Shown: in pieces, positions 25,333-33,788 of the stretch | How positions within the stretch are numbered: position 1 is the first letter of the stretch | Layout: the number at the start of each line of letters is the position of its first letter | Assembly: GCA_018267365.1 (NCBI GenBank) | Contig: JAFDYQ010000037.1 | Coordinates: 1 to 49,171, forward strand | Direction of reading: 5' to 3' | Length of the DNA: 49,171 nucleotides | From: Bacteroidota bacterium | Lineage (GTDB): Bacteria; Bacteroidota; Bacteroidia; Chitinophagales; LD1 | Notes under the pieces: generated by a model | What the model was told of the DNA's origin: nothing | What the model saw: only the letters and a program-made list of their open reading frames with translations | Database searches by the model: none | Made by a program: the position numbers and the translations under genes

Positions 25333-26100
25333 ATGCAGTTTCAGATACAGGAGGAAGGTGAATTCAAATGGGTAGAGCAGGGCGAAGGGGAGGTCATCTT
25401 CCTGCTGCACGGCCTCTTTGGCGCTTTGAGCAACTTTGCCGACACGATCAATCATTTTTCCGCGCAGTACAAGGTAGTGATACCACTGCTGCCGCTCTAC
25501 CGGCTGGAGCTGGAGCGCACCTCTGTGATGGGCATGGTAGATCACGTGGATGAATTTGTCAAAATGCGTGGCCTGAAAAACCTGAACCTGATAGGCAACT
25601 CACTGGGTGGCCACATAGGCCTGCTCTATACGCTGCGCCGCATGGAGAATGTGAGTTCGCTGACGCTGACTGCCAGCTCGGGCCTCTTTGAGGCATCTCT
25701 GGGAGATCAGTACCCGCGCAAGAGTGACTACGAGTTTATCAAGCGCAAGACAGGAGAGACGTTTTATGATCCCAGTCTGGCTACCAAAGAACTGGTAGAC
25801 GAAGTATATGATATAGTCAATACCCGCGACAAGGCACTACGCACGATCTTCATAGCCAAATCTGCCCTGCGCCACAACCTGCGCGACGACCTGGCGAAGA
25901 TCACCATACCATGCAACCTGATCTGGGGCGCTGCCGATACGATCACGCCGCCATTTGTGGCGGAGGAGTTTCACAAGCTGCTGAAGCACTCTGAGCTGAC
26001 TATCCTGGAGAAATGTGGCCACGCACCGATGATGGAGCTGCCGGAGCAGTTTAATGCCTGCATGGAGCGATTTTTACATAAAATTTACAATAAGGCGTAA
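25333..26100 (+). CDS. Alpha/beta hydrolase
   Basis: A 255-aa soluble hydrolase. The oxyanion-side motif is FLLHGLFGALSNF (about residues 24-36). The nucleophile elbow is LIGNSLGGHIGLL (Ser about 89), and the catalytic His is in KCGHAPMMELPE near residue 234; the acid is probably the Asp in WGAADTITPP. The size and cap position fit the proline-iminopeptidase/esterase-like branch, but no substrate can be named. ATG 25333 starts the conserved fold; the longer frame at 25252 adds 27 hydrophobic residues with weak support. Confidence 0.88.
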   Translation: MQFQIQEEGEFKWVEQGEGEVIFLLHGLFGALSNFADTINHFSAQYKVVIPLLPLYRLELERTSVMGMVDHVDEFVKMRGLKNLNLIGNSLGGHIGLLYTLRRMENVSSLTLTASSGLFEASLGDQYPRKSDYEFIKRKTGETFYDPSLATKELVDEVYDIVNTRDKALRTIFIAKSALRHNLRDDLAKITIPCNLIWGAADTITPPFVAEEFHKLLKHSELTILEKCGHAPMMELPEQFNACMERFLHKIYNKA

Positions 26101-26149
26101 ACGCCGGCGACTTTTGTACGTCTATATACATATATAAGCGTATTGCCGT

Positions 26150-26157
26150 TATATTTG
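26150..26157 (+). promoter_or_regulatory. Candidate -7 element for the CBS protein gene
   Basis: TATATTTG is an exact TAnnTTTG match 54 bp before ATG 26212. A clear -33 element is not seen. Confidence 0.45.
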
Positions 26158-26211
26158 ATATGGAAGGAAGCGGTCTATAGCTACCGCACGTTTGATAAAA
26201 AGGAGAGAGAA

Positions 26212-26874
26212 ATGTACGCCCGCGATATAGTAACAGAAGGAATAAAACCACTCGACTACAACGATACCGGTGAGAATGCCATCGTGCACATGCACGAGTA
26301 CAATGTAAACCAGCTGCCGGTGACGGAAGATGGGCGATATGTAGGCATACTGAGCCTGGAGGACATCATCACACTCAAGCACCTGAACGACACCCTCAAG
26401 ACACTAAAGGTCGCTCTCAAGCGCCCGTATGTGACGGAGAATGCCCACCTGTATGATGTGATGAAGGCAGCAGTAGAGTATAATGTGAAGCTGGTGCCGG
26501 TGCTGAGCAAAGATGACAAGTATATAGGACTGATCACCGCAGAGAGCAGCCTGAAGGCTGTAGCCAAAATGCAGTCTGTAATGCAAGAGGGCGGCATGCT
26601 GACGCTCTCTGTACCGGTGCGTGACTACCAGCTATCGCCCATAGCGCGCATAGTGGAAGACAATGGCGCCAATATACTGAACCTCTACACTGAGATAGAC
26701 CAGAAGAGCGGCACGGTAGACGTGACGATGAAGCTCAATACAAATGAGCTATCTCCGGTCATTGCCGCCTTTGAGCGGTATGAATATGAGGTGAAAGATG
26801 TACGGCAGGATGAGCACTACGAAGAGGATCAGAAGGACCGGTACGATGCCCTGATGAAGTACCTGAATGTGTAG
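26212..26874 (+). CDS. CBS domain-pair protein
   Basis: A 220-aa soluble protein. Two CBS repeats occupy about residues 1-125: the first with AIVHMHEYNVNQLPVTEDG then YVGILSLEDII, the second with VMKAAVEYNVKLVPVL then YIGLITAESSL. Such pairs bind adenosyl nucleotides. The C-terminal 80 residues look ACT-like (ARIVEDNGANILNLYTEID, VDVTMKLNTNELSPVIAAFE). An unusually good ribosome-binding site for this phylum, aaggagagaga, precedes ATG 26212 and fixes the start. Likely a regulatory sensor; its partner is unknown. Confidence 0.87.
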   Translation: MYARDIVTEGIKPLDYNDTGENAIVHMHEYNVNQLPVTEDGRYVGILSLEDIITLKHLNDTLKTLKVALKRPYVTENAHLYDVMKAAVEYNVKLVPVLSKDDKYIGLITAESSLKAVAKMQSVMQEGGMLTLSVPVRDYQLSPIARIVEDNGANILNLYTEIDQKSGTVDVTMKLNTNELSPVIAAFERYEYEVKDVRQDEHYEEDQKDRYDALMKYLNV

Positions 26875-26893
26875 TTTCCCTACGGTCAGATTT

Positions 26894-26950
26894 TACCGCA
26901 GCGGCAAGGACGCAGAGGAAATACACGGTATTTCACGCAAAGACGCAAAG
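26894..26950 (+). repeat. Family A repeat, forward copy
   Basis: taccgcagcggcaaggacgc and tttcacgcaaagacgcaaag are separated by gaaatacacggta. Confidence 0.6.
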
Positions 26951-27037
26951 TGTATTAATTAAATACAAAGAAGCTGACGACCCGCTGCAAGGCATGTATA
27001 GGCAGTAGCAGAGGCTTTCGTCTGAGTAGCACTTTAG

Positions 27038-27057
27038 GCCTTTTGAAAGGCGTTTTT
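27038..27057 (+). terminator. Possible short terminator hairpin
   Basis: gccttt-tg-aaaggc followed by gttttt. The stem is only 6 bp and lies 160 bp after the CBS gene. Confidence 0.35.
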
Positions 27058-27176
27058 ATGCATTTCCGCTGCAGCGGGCATCTTGTTTACAGCATTTTTA
27101 ATGGATTGAAACGTTTATCACCCTGACATTGTATGCCTTGTGCTTAACAGTTATTGTCAGCAAGGCCTGCATTTTA

Positions 27177-27208
27177 TTGAGAAGAACGCCTGTAAGTTCT
27201 TACATTTG
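27177..27208 (+). promoter_or_regulatory. Bacteroidota-type promoter for the DUF5686 gene
   Basis: TTG at 27177-27179, 21 bp, then TACATTTG at 27201-27208. ATG 27224 is 15 bp downstream. Confidence 0.62.
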
Positions 27209-27223
27209 CAGGCCTTAAACGCA

Positions 27224-29773
27224 ATGACACAGCCACCTAAGCCACATTTCCTGAAAGTAGCCCTCGTCCTCATTGTGGTATGCCTGTGTCAGATGGCTGT
27301 AGCCCAGTATACCGAGATCAAAGGCTACGTGATAGACTCCAAGCAGACCGATACCACGATGCGCAAAGCAGCCTACGCCAGTGTGCGCCTGAAAGGCACG
27401 ACTGTAGGCACCACAGCAGATGGGGATGGCTTCTTCTACATCCGCACGCTGGAGCGGGGAGATAGCCTGGAGGTAGGCTATGTGGGCGACCGGGTGATGG
27501 TGAAAATAGAACGGGGTAAGGCGCAAACCATCACGGTAGACCTGGCCAGTGGTGGCCGGCAGCTACCACCGGTAGTAGTGACCAATAAACGCCGCCACAA
27601 GATAGTAGATACTCCTGCGCTCTATGTATACCGCCAGGTGCTGGCACACAAAAAATATAACCGCGAAGACAACCTGCCGGACTATAAACTGCAGGAATAC
27701 CAGAAGCTACAGATAGGCCTGATCAATCCTAAAAAATGGCTCGTGAATCTGCGCCTGATCCGGCCATTCAAATTTGTATTTAATAACCGGGATACGGCAT
27801 TGTCTTATGCCGGGTTCAACTCCTTTGACACGACCACCTATGTACCTAACCTGATGAAGGAAGACCTGACAGATGTCTACTACCGGCATGACAAAAAGAT
27901 CACGAAGCGCGTAAAGATAGGAGATAAATTCACGGGTATAGACAATAACTCAGTGGGCAACCTGCTGAACTATACCTTTGACCGCGTGAATGTGTATGAC
28001 GATATTTTTGTACTGGTACAGAAGTCTTTTGTGTCACCTTTTGCACCGGAGGCCTATGCGCTGACCTATGACTACTTCCTGCGCGATACGGTGAAGATGG
28101 ATGGCCGTACGACGTACAAACTGAACTTCGTAGGAAAGTCTAAGGTAGATCTGGCACTGCAGGGATACGCCTGGATAGACTCCGCCACATGGGCTATACG
28201 CGCTATAGAGATGCGCCCTAATATGCGGGCTAACCTGAACTATCTGAAAGAGTATACCGTAAAGCAATCGTATGTGTACCTGCAGGGTATCTGGATGCTG
28301 AAAACGGAGGACCTGCAAACGGTGGGGTCCCTCTTCAAACGGCAGAAGTATACGATGGCAGTGATGGTGAAGAAGCACCTGGTGCGCAAGAATATCGAGT
28401 TTAACCCCTATGTGCCTGACTCTATAGCGCACAGCGCCGAGCAGAATATGATGCTGGATGATGCGCGCTATCACAGCCGCGCCTGGTGGGACACCGTACG
28501 CCTGGAGCCTCTGACCCATGCAGAGCACCGCCTGATAGAGATACACGACACGCTGCCCAAGATGAGAGCCTACAAAAACTGGCTGTGGGTGATACACCTG
28601 GCTACCACGGCAGACTTCAAGGCGGGGCCGATCGAGTTTGGCCGGTTTTACAAATTTGTGAGCCTGAATGATATAGAGGGAGTACGTCTGCGCCTGGGCA
28701 TCCAGACCAATTATGACTTTAGCAAGAAAGTGCACCTCTTCGGCTATGGTGCCTATGGTACACGTGATAAAGTATTTAAGTACAACCTCACTACGCACTT
28801 TGTACTGCCCAGCAAGAATGACCGCTGGCGGCAGATGGAGATCTACTATCAATATGATATCAATGAGCTGGGCCAGACCAATCAGCTCCTGACCTTTGAC
28901 AATATCTTCAGTAATATATTTGGCCGCTCGGTGCTGAAGGCGATGAAGATACGCGAGTGGGGCCTGAGCGTGGAGAATGAATGGCTGAAGGGATTCTCCA
29001 GTACGATGTCTATACACAACCAGACGTACTATGCCATACCGGGCAAAAATGAATTTATCTATACCCGCAAAGTAGACCAGACACAGGTACACCTCTCTCA
29101 GTTCAATGCCTTTGAGATCGGCCTGGACAACAGGTACTGCTACAAGGATCAATATTACAAGCAGGGATTCTACCGATTCTTTATAGCCAATAAGAATCCT
29201 GTCTTCCTGCTCAATGCAAAGCTGGGCTTCCTGAATGTAGCGGGCAACAGGTCTGTATATGGCAAGCTACAGGCTACAGTGCGCCAGCGCCTCTCCTGGA
29301 CGCTGGGCCACACCTGGTACCAGATACAGGGGGGCAAGATACTGGGCCTGAGCCCGTATCCGCTGAGCTATGTGACTCCGGGCGGATTTGGCTACCTGCT
29401 GAATAATGTAGACTACAATATGCTCAGCTCTTTCGAGTTTGTGACGGACCAGTACGTGTCTGTCTATCTGGAGCATCACTTTGACGGCTTTTTTCTCAAT
29501 AAGATACCGTACGTAAACCGCCTGCAGCTACGCGAGCTGATCTATGTACGGGCTCTGTGGGGTAGCTATAGCGACAAAAATAAAAACCTGCTGCAGCCCG
29601 GCCCGCTATTCAACTTTAATACGCCTAGCAAATACCCGTATGTAGAGGCAGGGTTTGGCTTTGAGAATATCCTGAAAGTGCTGCGTGTAGACTTTATCTG
29701 GAGGGTGACCTATCGCGATAATCATAATGCTAAGAACTTCCTGCCAAAGGGGAGCATCAGTATAGCGTTTTAA
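27224..29773 (+). CDS. DUF5686 outer-membrane protein with carboxypeptidase-regulatory-like N-terminal domain
   Basis: An 849-aa exported protein. A signal peptide (VALVLIVVCLCQMAVAQ, cleaved about residue 27) precedes a carboxypeptidase D regulatory-like beta domain (IKGYVIDSKQ ... AYASVRLKGTTVGTTADGDG, about 30-110), the usual plug-side module in Bacteroidota surface proteins. The remainder is the DUF5686 region: an alpha/beta periplasmic segment, then a beta-rich barrel-like second half with many aromatic strands, ending KGSISIAF. The terminal Phe is typical of an outer-membrane barrel. Family function is unknown. ATG 27224 is chosen because a TAnnTTTG promoter lies inside the longer frame. 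Confidence 0.88.
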   Translation: MTQPPKPHFLKVALVLIVVCLCQMAVAQYTEIKGYVIDSKQTDTTMRKAAYASVRLKGTTVGTTADGDGFFYIRTLERGDSLEVGYVGDRVMVKIERGKAQTITVDLASGGRQLPPVVVTNKRRHKIVDTPALYVYRQVLAHKKYNREDNLPDYKLQEYQKLQIGLINPKKWLVNLRLIRPFKFVFNNRDTALSYAGFNSFDTTTYVPNLMKEDLTDVYYRHDKKITKRVKIGDKFTGIDNNSVGNLLNYTFDRVNVYDDIFVLVQKSFVSPFAPEAYALTYDYFLRDTVKMDGRTTYKLNFVGKSKVDLALQGYAWIDSATWAIRAIEMRPNMRANLNYLKEYTVKQSYVYLQGIWMLKTEDLQTVGSLFKRQKYTMAVMVKKHLVRKNIEFNPYVPDSIAHSAEQNMMLDDARYHSRAWWDTVRLEPLTHAEHRLIEIHDTLPKMRAYKNWLWVIHLATTADFKAGPIEFGRFYKFVSLNDIEGVRLRLGIQTNYDFSKKVHLFGYGAYGTRDKVFKYNLTTHFVLPSKNDRWRQMEIYYQYDINELGQTNQLLTFDNIFSNIFGRSVLKAMKIREWGLSVENEWLKGFSSTMSIHNQTYYAIPGKNEFIYTRKVDQTQVHLSQFNAFEIGLDNRYCYKDQYYKQGFYRFFIANKNPVFLLNAKLGFLNVAGNRSVYGKLQATVRQRLSWTLGHTWYQIQGGKILGLSPYPLSYVTPGGFGYLLNNVDYNMLSSFEFVTDQYVSVYLEHHFDGFFLNKIPYVNRLQLRELIYVRALWGSYSDKNKNLLQPGPLFNFNTPSKYPYVEAGFGFENILKVLRVDFIWRVTYRDNHNAKNFLPKGSISIAF

Positions 29774-29783
29774 GCAACAGCCA

Positions 29784-29810
29784 GCCCCTAAATCCCCAAA
29801 GGGGACTTAA
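29784..29810 (+). repeat. Family D repeat, short form
   Basis: gcccctaaatccccaaaggg then gacttaa. It is followed by an inverted repeat gatgccat/atggcatc (29843-29869), which could act as a weak bidirectional terminator between the convergent genes. Confidence 0.55.
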
Positions 29811-29878
29811 ACAACATCTCAAGATTGGTAATCGAAACTACCGATGCCATCGCATCGAGCAATGGCATCAGTGCAATA

Positions 29879-30538
29879 TTATCTCTGAGATAACTCAATG
29901 ATGTCCTTGACCTCGAGAACGTGCTTCTCGTAGCCTTTGGTTACCGCATTGACCATAGCGCGGCCTACCTCGGGCAACTCGCAGGCTATATTAGGCGCCA
30001 GAAACTTGATAGGTGTGTAGAGCCAGTCAAGGTATTTGTACCATGATGGCAGATTGACAGAACCCGGCTCGGGGCGCATCATGCCGGGGCGGAAGGCATA
30101 GGCCTTTTTGAATAGCTTCATGAGGTCATTTTCTGTTTTGCCTTTGACACGTGCCCACATCGTGCGGCCCTGCTCCGTGCTATCTGTACCGGCCCCGGAT
30201 ATGTAGATGAAAGTGACATCGTCATTTTTCCCGGCCACGGTACGGGCAAAGTTCATGGTGAGATCGTATGTCATGTGGCGGTACTCATCTTCTTTCATAC
30301 CGACTGATGATACACCGAGGTTGAAGAAAACCGCGTTGTAACCGGCCATCTGGTCCGCTACGGGGGTCAGATCAAAGAAATCTTTGTGCACTATTTCTTT
30401 CAGTTTGGGGTGCGTGAATCCGCTGGGCTTACGGTTTATGATAAGCACTGCCTCTACATCGGGATGGCGCAGGGCTTCTTTCAGCACGCCCTCTCCTACC
30501 ATACCTGTGACTCCTGTGATGATCGCTCTTACTTTCAT
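29879..30538 (-). CDS. NAD(P)-binding Rossmann-fold protein, short epimerase-like
   Basis: A 219-aa protein beginning MKVRAIITGVTGMVGEGVLK, whose GxTGxxGxG motif binds NAD(P). It continues with YISGAGTDSTEQGRTMWARV, holding a Ser but no clear YxxxK pair, then a YAFRPGMMRPEPG block. The shape is that of the HTATIP2/YwnB-like atypical SDR group. The substrate is unknown. It is the last gene in a minus-strand run that begins at 34331, 44 bp after the PH-like gene. Confidence 0.82.
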   Translation of the reverse strand: MKVRAIITGVTGMVGEGVLKEALRHPDVEAVLIINRKPSGFTHPKLKEIVHKDFFDLTPVADQMAGYNAVFFNLGVSSVGMKEDEYRHMTYDLTMNFARTVAGKNDDVTFIYISGAGTDSTEQGRTMWARVKGKTENDLMKLFKKAYAFRPGMMRPEPGSVNLPSWYKYLDWLYTPIKFLAPNIACELPEVGRAMVNAVTKGYEKHVLEVKDIIELSQR

Positions 30539-30582
30539 ATCTGTGTAGTCGGTTTGCTGCCGGCAATATTTTGTAAAAACAG

Positions 30583-31050
30583 CTATAGATGTGTATGCTG
30601 CCGGATAAAGGTGCAGATATCCGGCAGATGGTCATAGTCATCATCAGAAAATTCATACCTGCCATTGCCTTCTGTGAGGATGATCAGCTCTGACCCCTCT
30701 ACGGTCTCTACCGCCCCCTGAGACAAGCGCTGATTATACCCATAGTGTGTGCAGGATTTGATAAAGCCGATATGCCTGATGCCAGAGAAAGGCAGGCTAA
30801 GTACCTGGCCGCTAAACAGAGTGATGATCTCCATGCGGTCATCATATAGCAGTACCTCGCGGTAGCGCCTCAGGAAGTGAACCTCGCAACCTACCGCAAA
30901 AAGCACGATAACTATACTGATGGGCAGCATCTCTGCCTCTCCTGCCAGCCCTATGAGCAGTAAGAAAACTGCGCCCGCTACAGCTACTGCGCCCGCTACT
31001 ATAGAGCGCTTGCCCGTCTTGTACCTGGCCTGGTAGTAGTCTACTCTCAT
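30583..31050 (-). CDS. Small membrane protein with PH-like domain, A
   Basis: A 155-aa protein. Two adjacent hydrophobic segments (about residues 18-38 and 43-60) are followed by a soluble beta-rich domain: YREVLLYDDRMEIITLFSGQ, LPFSGIRHIGFIKSC and GSELIILTEGNGRYEF. This two-TM plus PH-like architecture resembles the YdbS/bPH group. It begins 1 nt after the stop of the next gene upstream and shares its layout, so they are probably distant paralogues. The role is unknown; the operon context is the GT-C module. Confidence 0.6.
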   Translation of the reverse strand: MRVDYYQARYKTGKRSIVAGAVAVAGAVFLLLIGLAGEAEMLPISIVIVLFAVGCEVHFLRRYREVLLYDDRMEIITLFSGQVLSLPFSGIRHIGFIKSCTHYGYNQRLSQGAVETVEGSELIILTEGNGRYEFSDDDYDHLPDICTFIRQHTHL

Positions 31051-31051
31051 G

Positions 31052-31489
31052 TCAGGATATTCTGGATTGGATGATAGCGGACAAGTCGTGAGGGTCCAGG
31101 AGATCCTGAGGCAGAGCCAACCTTTCGCTACTTCTTAGCAGTACGATCAGCTGTTCATTCCTGACTCTCTGAAAGTACGACTGCCTGGACACCATTGCCT
31201 CACTATTGAGTATGCCAGCACTCTTGATATCCCGAAAATAGATCGTGCGTACAGACCGTGATTTATCTCCCACTGTCAGGTAATCATTGTACACTTTTAC
31301 CTCTATAAAACCCTGACGACAGGCGTAGATGAATCGCACCGCACCTATGAAAATAAATGCTACTACACCTGCTCCGGCATACATACCTTTGACTATCATC
31401 CAAATCCCCAAAAACAGGAGTATCACCGCAGCTGTCATAGCCATGACAGACGGGTTTTCATCGGTTCGATATGTTGCTTCCGGGCTCAT
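31052..31489 (-). CDS. Small membrane protein with PH-like domain, B
   Basis: A 145-aa protein with the same plan as its neighbour: two hydrophobic segments (about residues 15-34 and 39-57), then KVYNDYLTVGDKSRSVRTIY, FRDIKSAGILN and EQLIVLLRSSERLALPQD. It lies 42 bp after the GT-C gene on the same strand. It is not a recognised named family. Confidence 0.6.
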   Translation of the reverse strand: MSPEATYRTDENPSVMAMTAAVILLFLGIWMIVKGMYAGAGVVAFIFIGAVRFIYACRQGFIEVKVYNDYLTVGDKSRSVRTIYFRDIKSAGILNSEAMVSRQSYFQRVRNEQLIVLLRSSERLALPQDLLDPHDLSAIIQSRIS

Positions 31490-31531
31490 GGATTTGGGTC
31501 GGGTCTCTCAGGAGACGTACGTGGGGTGTAT

Positions 31532-33061
31532 TTATTTTTCGCCGGCAGGTTTTTTGAAGATCACCAACTGCTCGTCCAGCACATTGAAGGCATAGGAGAC
31601 CCACTTGCTGGTGATGAAGATGAACAGAATGAGCGGCGCATAGCAGAAGAGGCCACGCTTGTAGCCGGACTGCATCCAGCCGCCTGCCGAGAAGAGCGAA
31701 CCATCGTCATTTTTCATCTGATAAAACATAAGCGTGTAGACTCCCCAGGCAAAGAAAAATATGAGCAGAAACTCCCACCTATCATCATTCAGATAGGAGC
31801 CGGCCAGCATCACAGCGGCAAAGAGCGCGAGGGTAAAGAGATTGGCGCCGGTCACAAACCAGATCAGCAGCCACAACAGAAAAGCTCCGAGGAGTATCTT
31901 GTTTTTCTTCTTGCTGAAGTTGACCCCGATATTGAGTGCAAAGACGATGATGAGACCTGCGATACCGATATAGAAGGTGAGGCCGTAGATATTGTAGCTG
32001 CCCATGATCTCCCAGGCGCTGGCGATCACCTGCTTCATCTTGGCGGGGTCATAAAAAGCTGTTTTGATAAAAGGGCCCGCCTGGTCGCGCGGTACGTAGG
32101 CCTTTAGAAATGCATTCCACAAAAAGAATGGCAGCGCACTGGTGGCATAGATGAGCAGGTGCCTGAACCTCCGCTGGCGTACAGCCATATAAAAAAGGAC
32201 TATAAGAATGCCTCCTGCAAAAAGCACGGCCTCGGAGCGGGTCCAGATGCCAAAGATGACAGCGATGAGCGACAGGTAAAAGAAACCCTCCCGCCGCTGC
32301 TCATACCAGATCACAAAGGATAGCACTGCTATAGTGGTATAGATGGCACAGGGCAGATTGGTGAGGGAGAAGGAGGCATGGGCAAACATCTCCGGCACAA
32401 TGACGGTAAGGAAAGTGAAAAGCATGGCACCCGTAGAGCCTACAAATCTCCTGAGCAGCTGGTACATGATAAAGATCCAGGAGATGAAAAAGAGGCTATT
32501 GATCAGGCGGGGACTCTCCATACCATCCATATAGCAGATGGCATTGCACAGGGTGAGGAGTGGTGGGTAGAGCATGCGCGGACCACAGCCGTTTACGATA
32601 TTAGGATTGGTCAGCATAGAGTTTGTGATCACATGCTCGCGGGCTACAGCCTTAGAGAGGAGGTCGTAGCCGAGTATGGTGTCAAACTCTGCCGGCGGCC
32701 AGTAGAGGCACTTCTCAGTGATACCCCAGGCCAGGTATGCTGTCATACCGGCCAGTACGATCCATACGAGGGTGAGCCAGCTCATGTCCGGTTTGGTATA
32801 CTTGCGCTGCCAGGGCAGGTCGTGATGCCTGCTGTCACTATATAGCCTCAGCAGACCAAATACCACCACGAGTGCTGCCACCACTCCCGTGACTGCACCG
32901 AGTGTGATAGAGTGGATAGTCCGATCGAGCAGAAACATGATGAAGGTAGTAGTGCCTAGCCCTATGGGCATGGCCAGGGCGAGCAACTCACGCCCCTTGA
33001 AATCTCGCGAGATGGCAGCAAGAAGGGAGAGGCCCAGCAGAAATATGAGGATGAAGATCAT
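31532..33061 (-). CDS. Polytopic GT-C-like glycosyltransferase, module copy 1
   Basis: A 509-aa integral membrane protein with roughly 11-13 hydrophobic segments. The first large periplasmic loop contains ITEK (114-117), WPPAEFD (121-127) and MLYPPL (163-168); the E-x-D there is placed like the catalytic acidic motif of GT-C enzymes that use polyprenyl-phosphate sugars. Another block, VPEMFAHASFSLTNLP, lies near residue 225. The same motifs in the same order occur in the gene at 39890. Its start is 9 bp after the stop of the short partner gene. A sugar transferase role is inferred from fold and neighbours. Confidence 0.72.
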   Translation of the reverse strand: MIFILIFLLGLSLLAAISRDFKGRELLALAMPIGLGTTTFIMFLLDRTIHSITLGAVTGVVAALVVVFGLLRLYSDSRHHDLPWQRKYTKPDMSWLTLVWIVLAGMTAYLAWGITEKCLYWPPAEFDTILGYDLLSKAVAREHVITNSMLTNPNIVNGCGPRMLYPPLLTLCNAICYMDGMESPRLINSLFFISWIFIMYQLLRRFVGSTGAMLFTFLTVIVPEMFAHASFSLTNLPCAIYTTIAVLSFVIWYEQRREGFFYLSLIAVIFGIWTRSEAVLFAGGILIVLFYMAVRQRRFRHLLIYATSALPFFLWNAFLKAYVPRDQAGPFIKTAFYDPAKMKQVIASAWEIMGSYNIYGLTFYIGIAGLIIVFALNIGVNFSKKKNKILLGAFLLWLLIWFVTGANLFTLALFAAVMLAGSYLNDDRWEFLLIFFFAWGVYTLMFYQMKNDDGSLFSAGGWMQSGYKRGLFCYAPLILFIFITSKWVSYAFNVLDEQLVIFKKPAGEK

Positions 33062-33070
33062 TGGCGTCAG

Positions 33071-33670
33071 TTATTTTTTGAGAGGCAGTACCATAAAGGG
33101 TTGCGGATTGGCTACCGGTGTCGGAGATTTGTCCAGGCCCCAGCCATTGACAGACATGACATAGTCTGCCTTGGCATACAGTGGACTATTGACCGAGTCG
33201 CCATAGACCACCTGGCGCGGATAGAGGAAGTAGGTGACCCAGGGCAGGTCGCCACAGCTCTTGAAGCCTACCTGGCTGAGTACAGTGTGCGGCGGTATCA
33301 TCACGATGGCGGTCTCGGGAGTCAGCTTGCGCACAGAGTCTATATACAGTATCTCGCCGGGTCCCCATTTCAGCACATAGCGCTCCTGTATGGTCTTGTC
33401 AGGAAACTGCTCGATGGTCTTGAGGTTGCCTTCCAGCATCGTATTGAGCAGCCAGTCATAGCCGGAGTTGATATACGTATCTGCAGGGCCGGTGGGCTCA
33501 TGATGCTGAAAGAGGAACATGATCAGCAGGCCTGCAGCGGCAGCGCCTGCCAGATTGAAGAGGATGGCCTTAAAACCCGGACCTCCGGAGGTAGCGGGCT
33601 TGCCCGGCCTGGGCCTGGCTCCGGCGGGGGCTGGTTTCTTTGGCTTGTCTGCTGGCTTCATACCAGACAA
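33071..33670 (-). CDS. Single-pass partner protein of the GT-C module, copy 1
   Basis: A 199-aa protein with a Pro/Lys/Arg-rich cytoplasmic N-terminus (about 1-33), one membrane helix (about 34-55), and a soluble extracytoplasmic domain with the landmarks MIPPHTV (124-130), YFLYPRQVV (147-155) and ADYVMSVNGWGLDK (168-181). The same three landmarks occur at matching spacing in the 208-aa protein at 41299-41925, which is also followed directly by a GT-C gene. The domain resembles the soluble part found fused to some GT-C proteins, so it may be a split subunit. No named family is recognised. Confidence 0.7.
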   Translation of the reverse strand: MSGMKPADKPKKPAPAGARPRPGKPATSGGPGFKAILFNLAGAAAAGLLIMFLFQHHEPTGPADTYINSGYDWLLNTMLEGNLKTIEQFPDKTIQERYVLKWGPGEILYIDSVRKLTPETAIVMIPPHTVLSQVGFKSCGDLPWVTYFLYPRQVVYGDSVNSPLYAKADYVMSVNGWGLDKSPTPVANPQPFMVLPLKK

Positions 33671-33703
33671 TTATAGCGAGATTTTGGGAGAAATGAGCGC
33701 GTC

Positions 33704-33736
33704 CAAACCTTTCCCAAAGGAGAAGGCTTTAATACA
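33704..33736 (+). repeat. Family D repeat
   Basis: ccaaacctttcccaaaggag then aaggctttaatacaacc, with the same arm order and tail as 19149-19187. Confidence 0.5.
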
Positions 33737-33788
33737 ACCACAAAAACGCCTAAGGAAAGCTGACAGGCTTGTTCCAATGCCGGGGTTA

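Larger units (their letters stand above)
26875..27223. other. Gene-free spacer with a repeat, a hairpin and a promoter
   Basis: About 350 bp without a credible ORF. It contains family A units (26894-26950), a short terminator-like hairpin (27038-27057) and the promoter of the DUF5686 gene. Confidence 0.6.

Noticed and set aside
28034..29152. A 372-codon minus-strand ORF opposite the DUF5686 gene
   Set aside because: It lies wholly inside a gene with clear signal peptide, domains and barrel strands. The antisense translation has no recognisable family pattern; long antisense frames arise from the codon bias here.
31526..32107. A plus-strand ORF opposite the GT-C gene
   Set aside because: The minus strand there encodes membrane helices with conserved motifs shared with a paralogue; the plus-strand translation is charged and unstructured.
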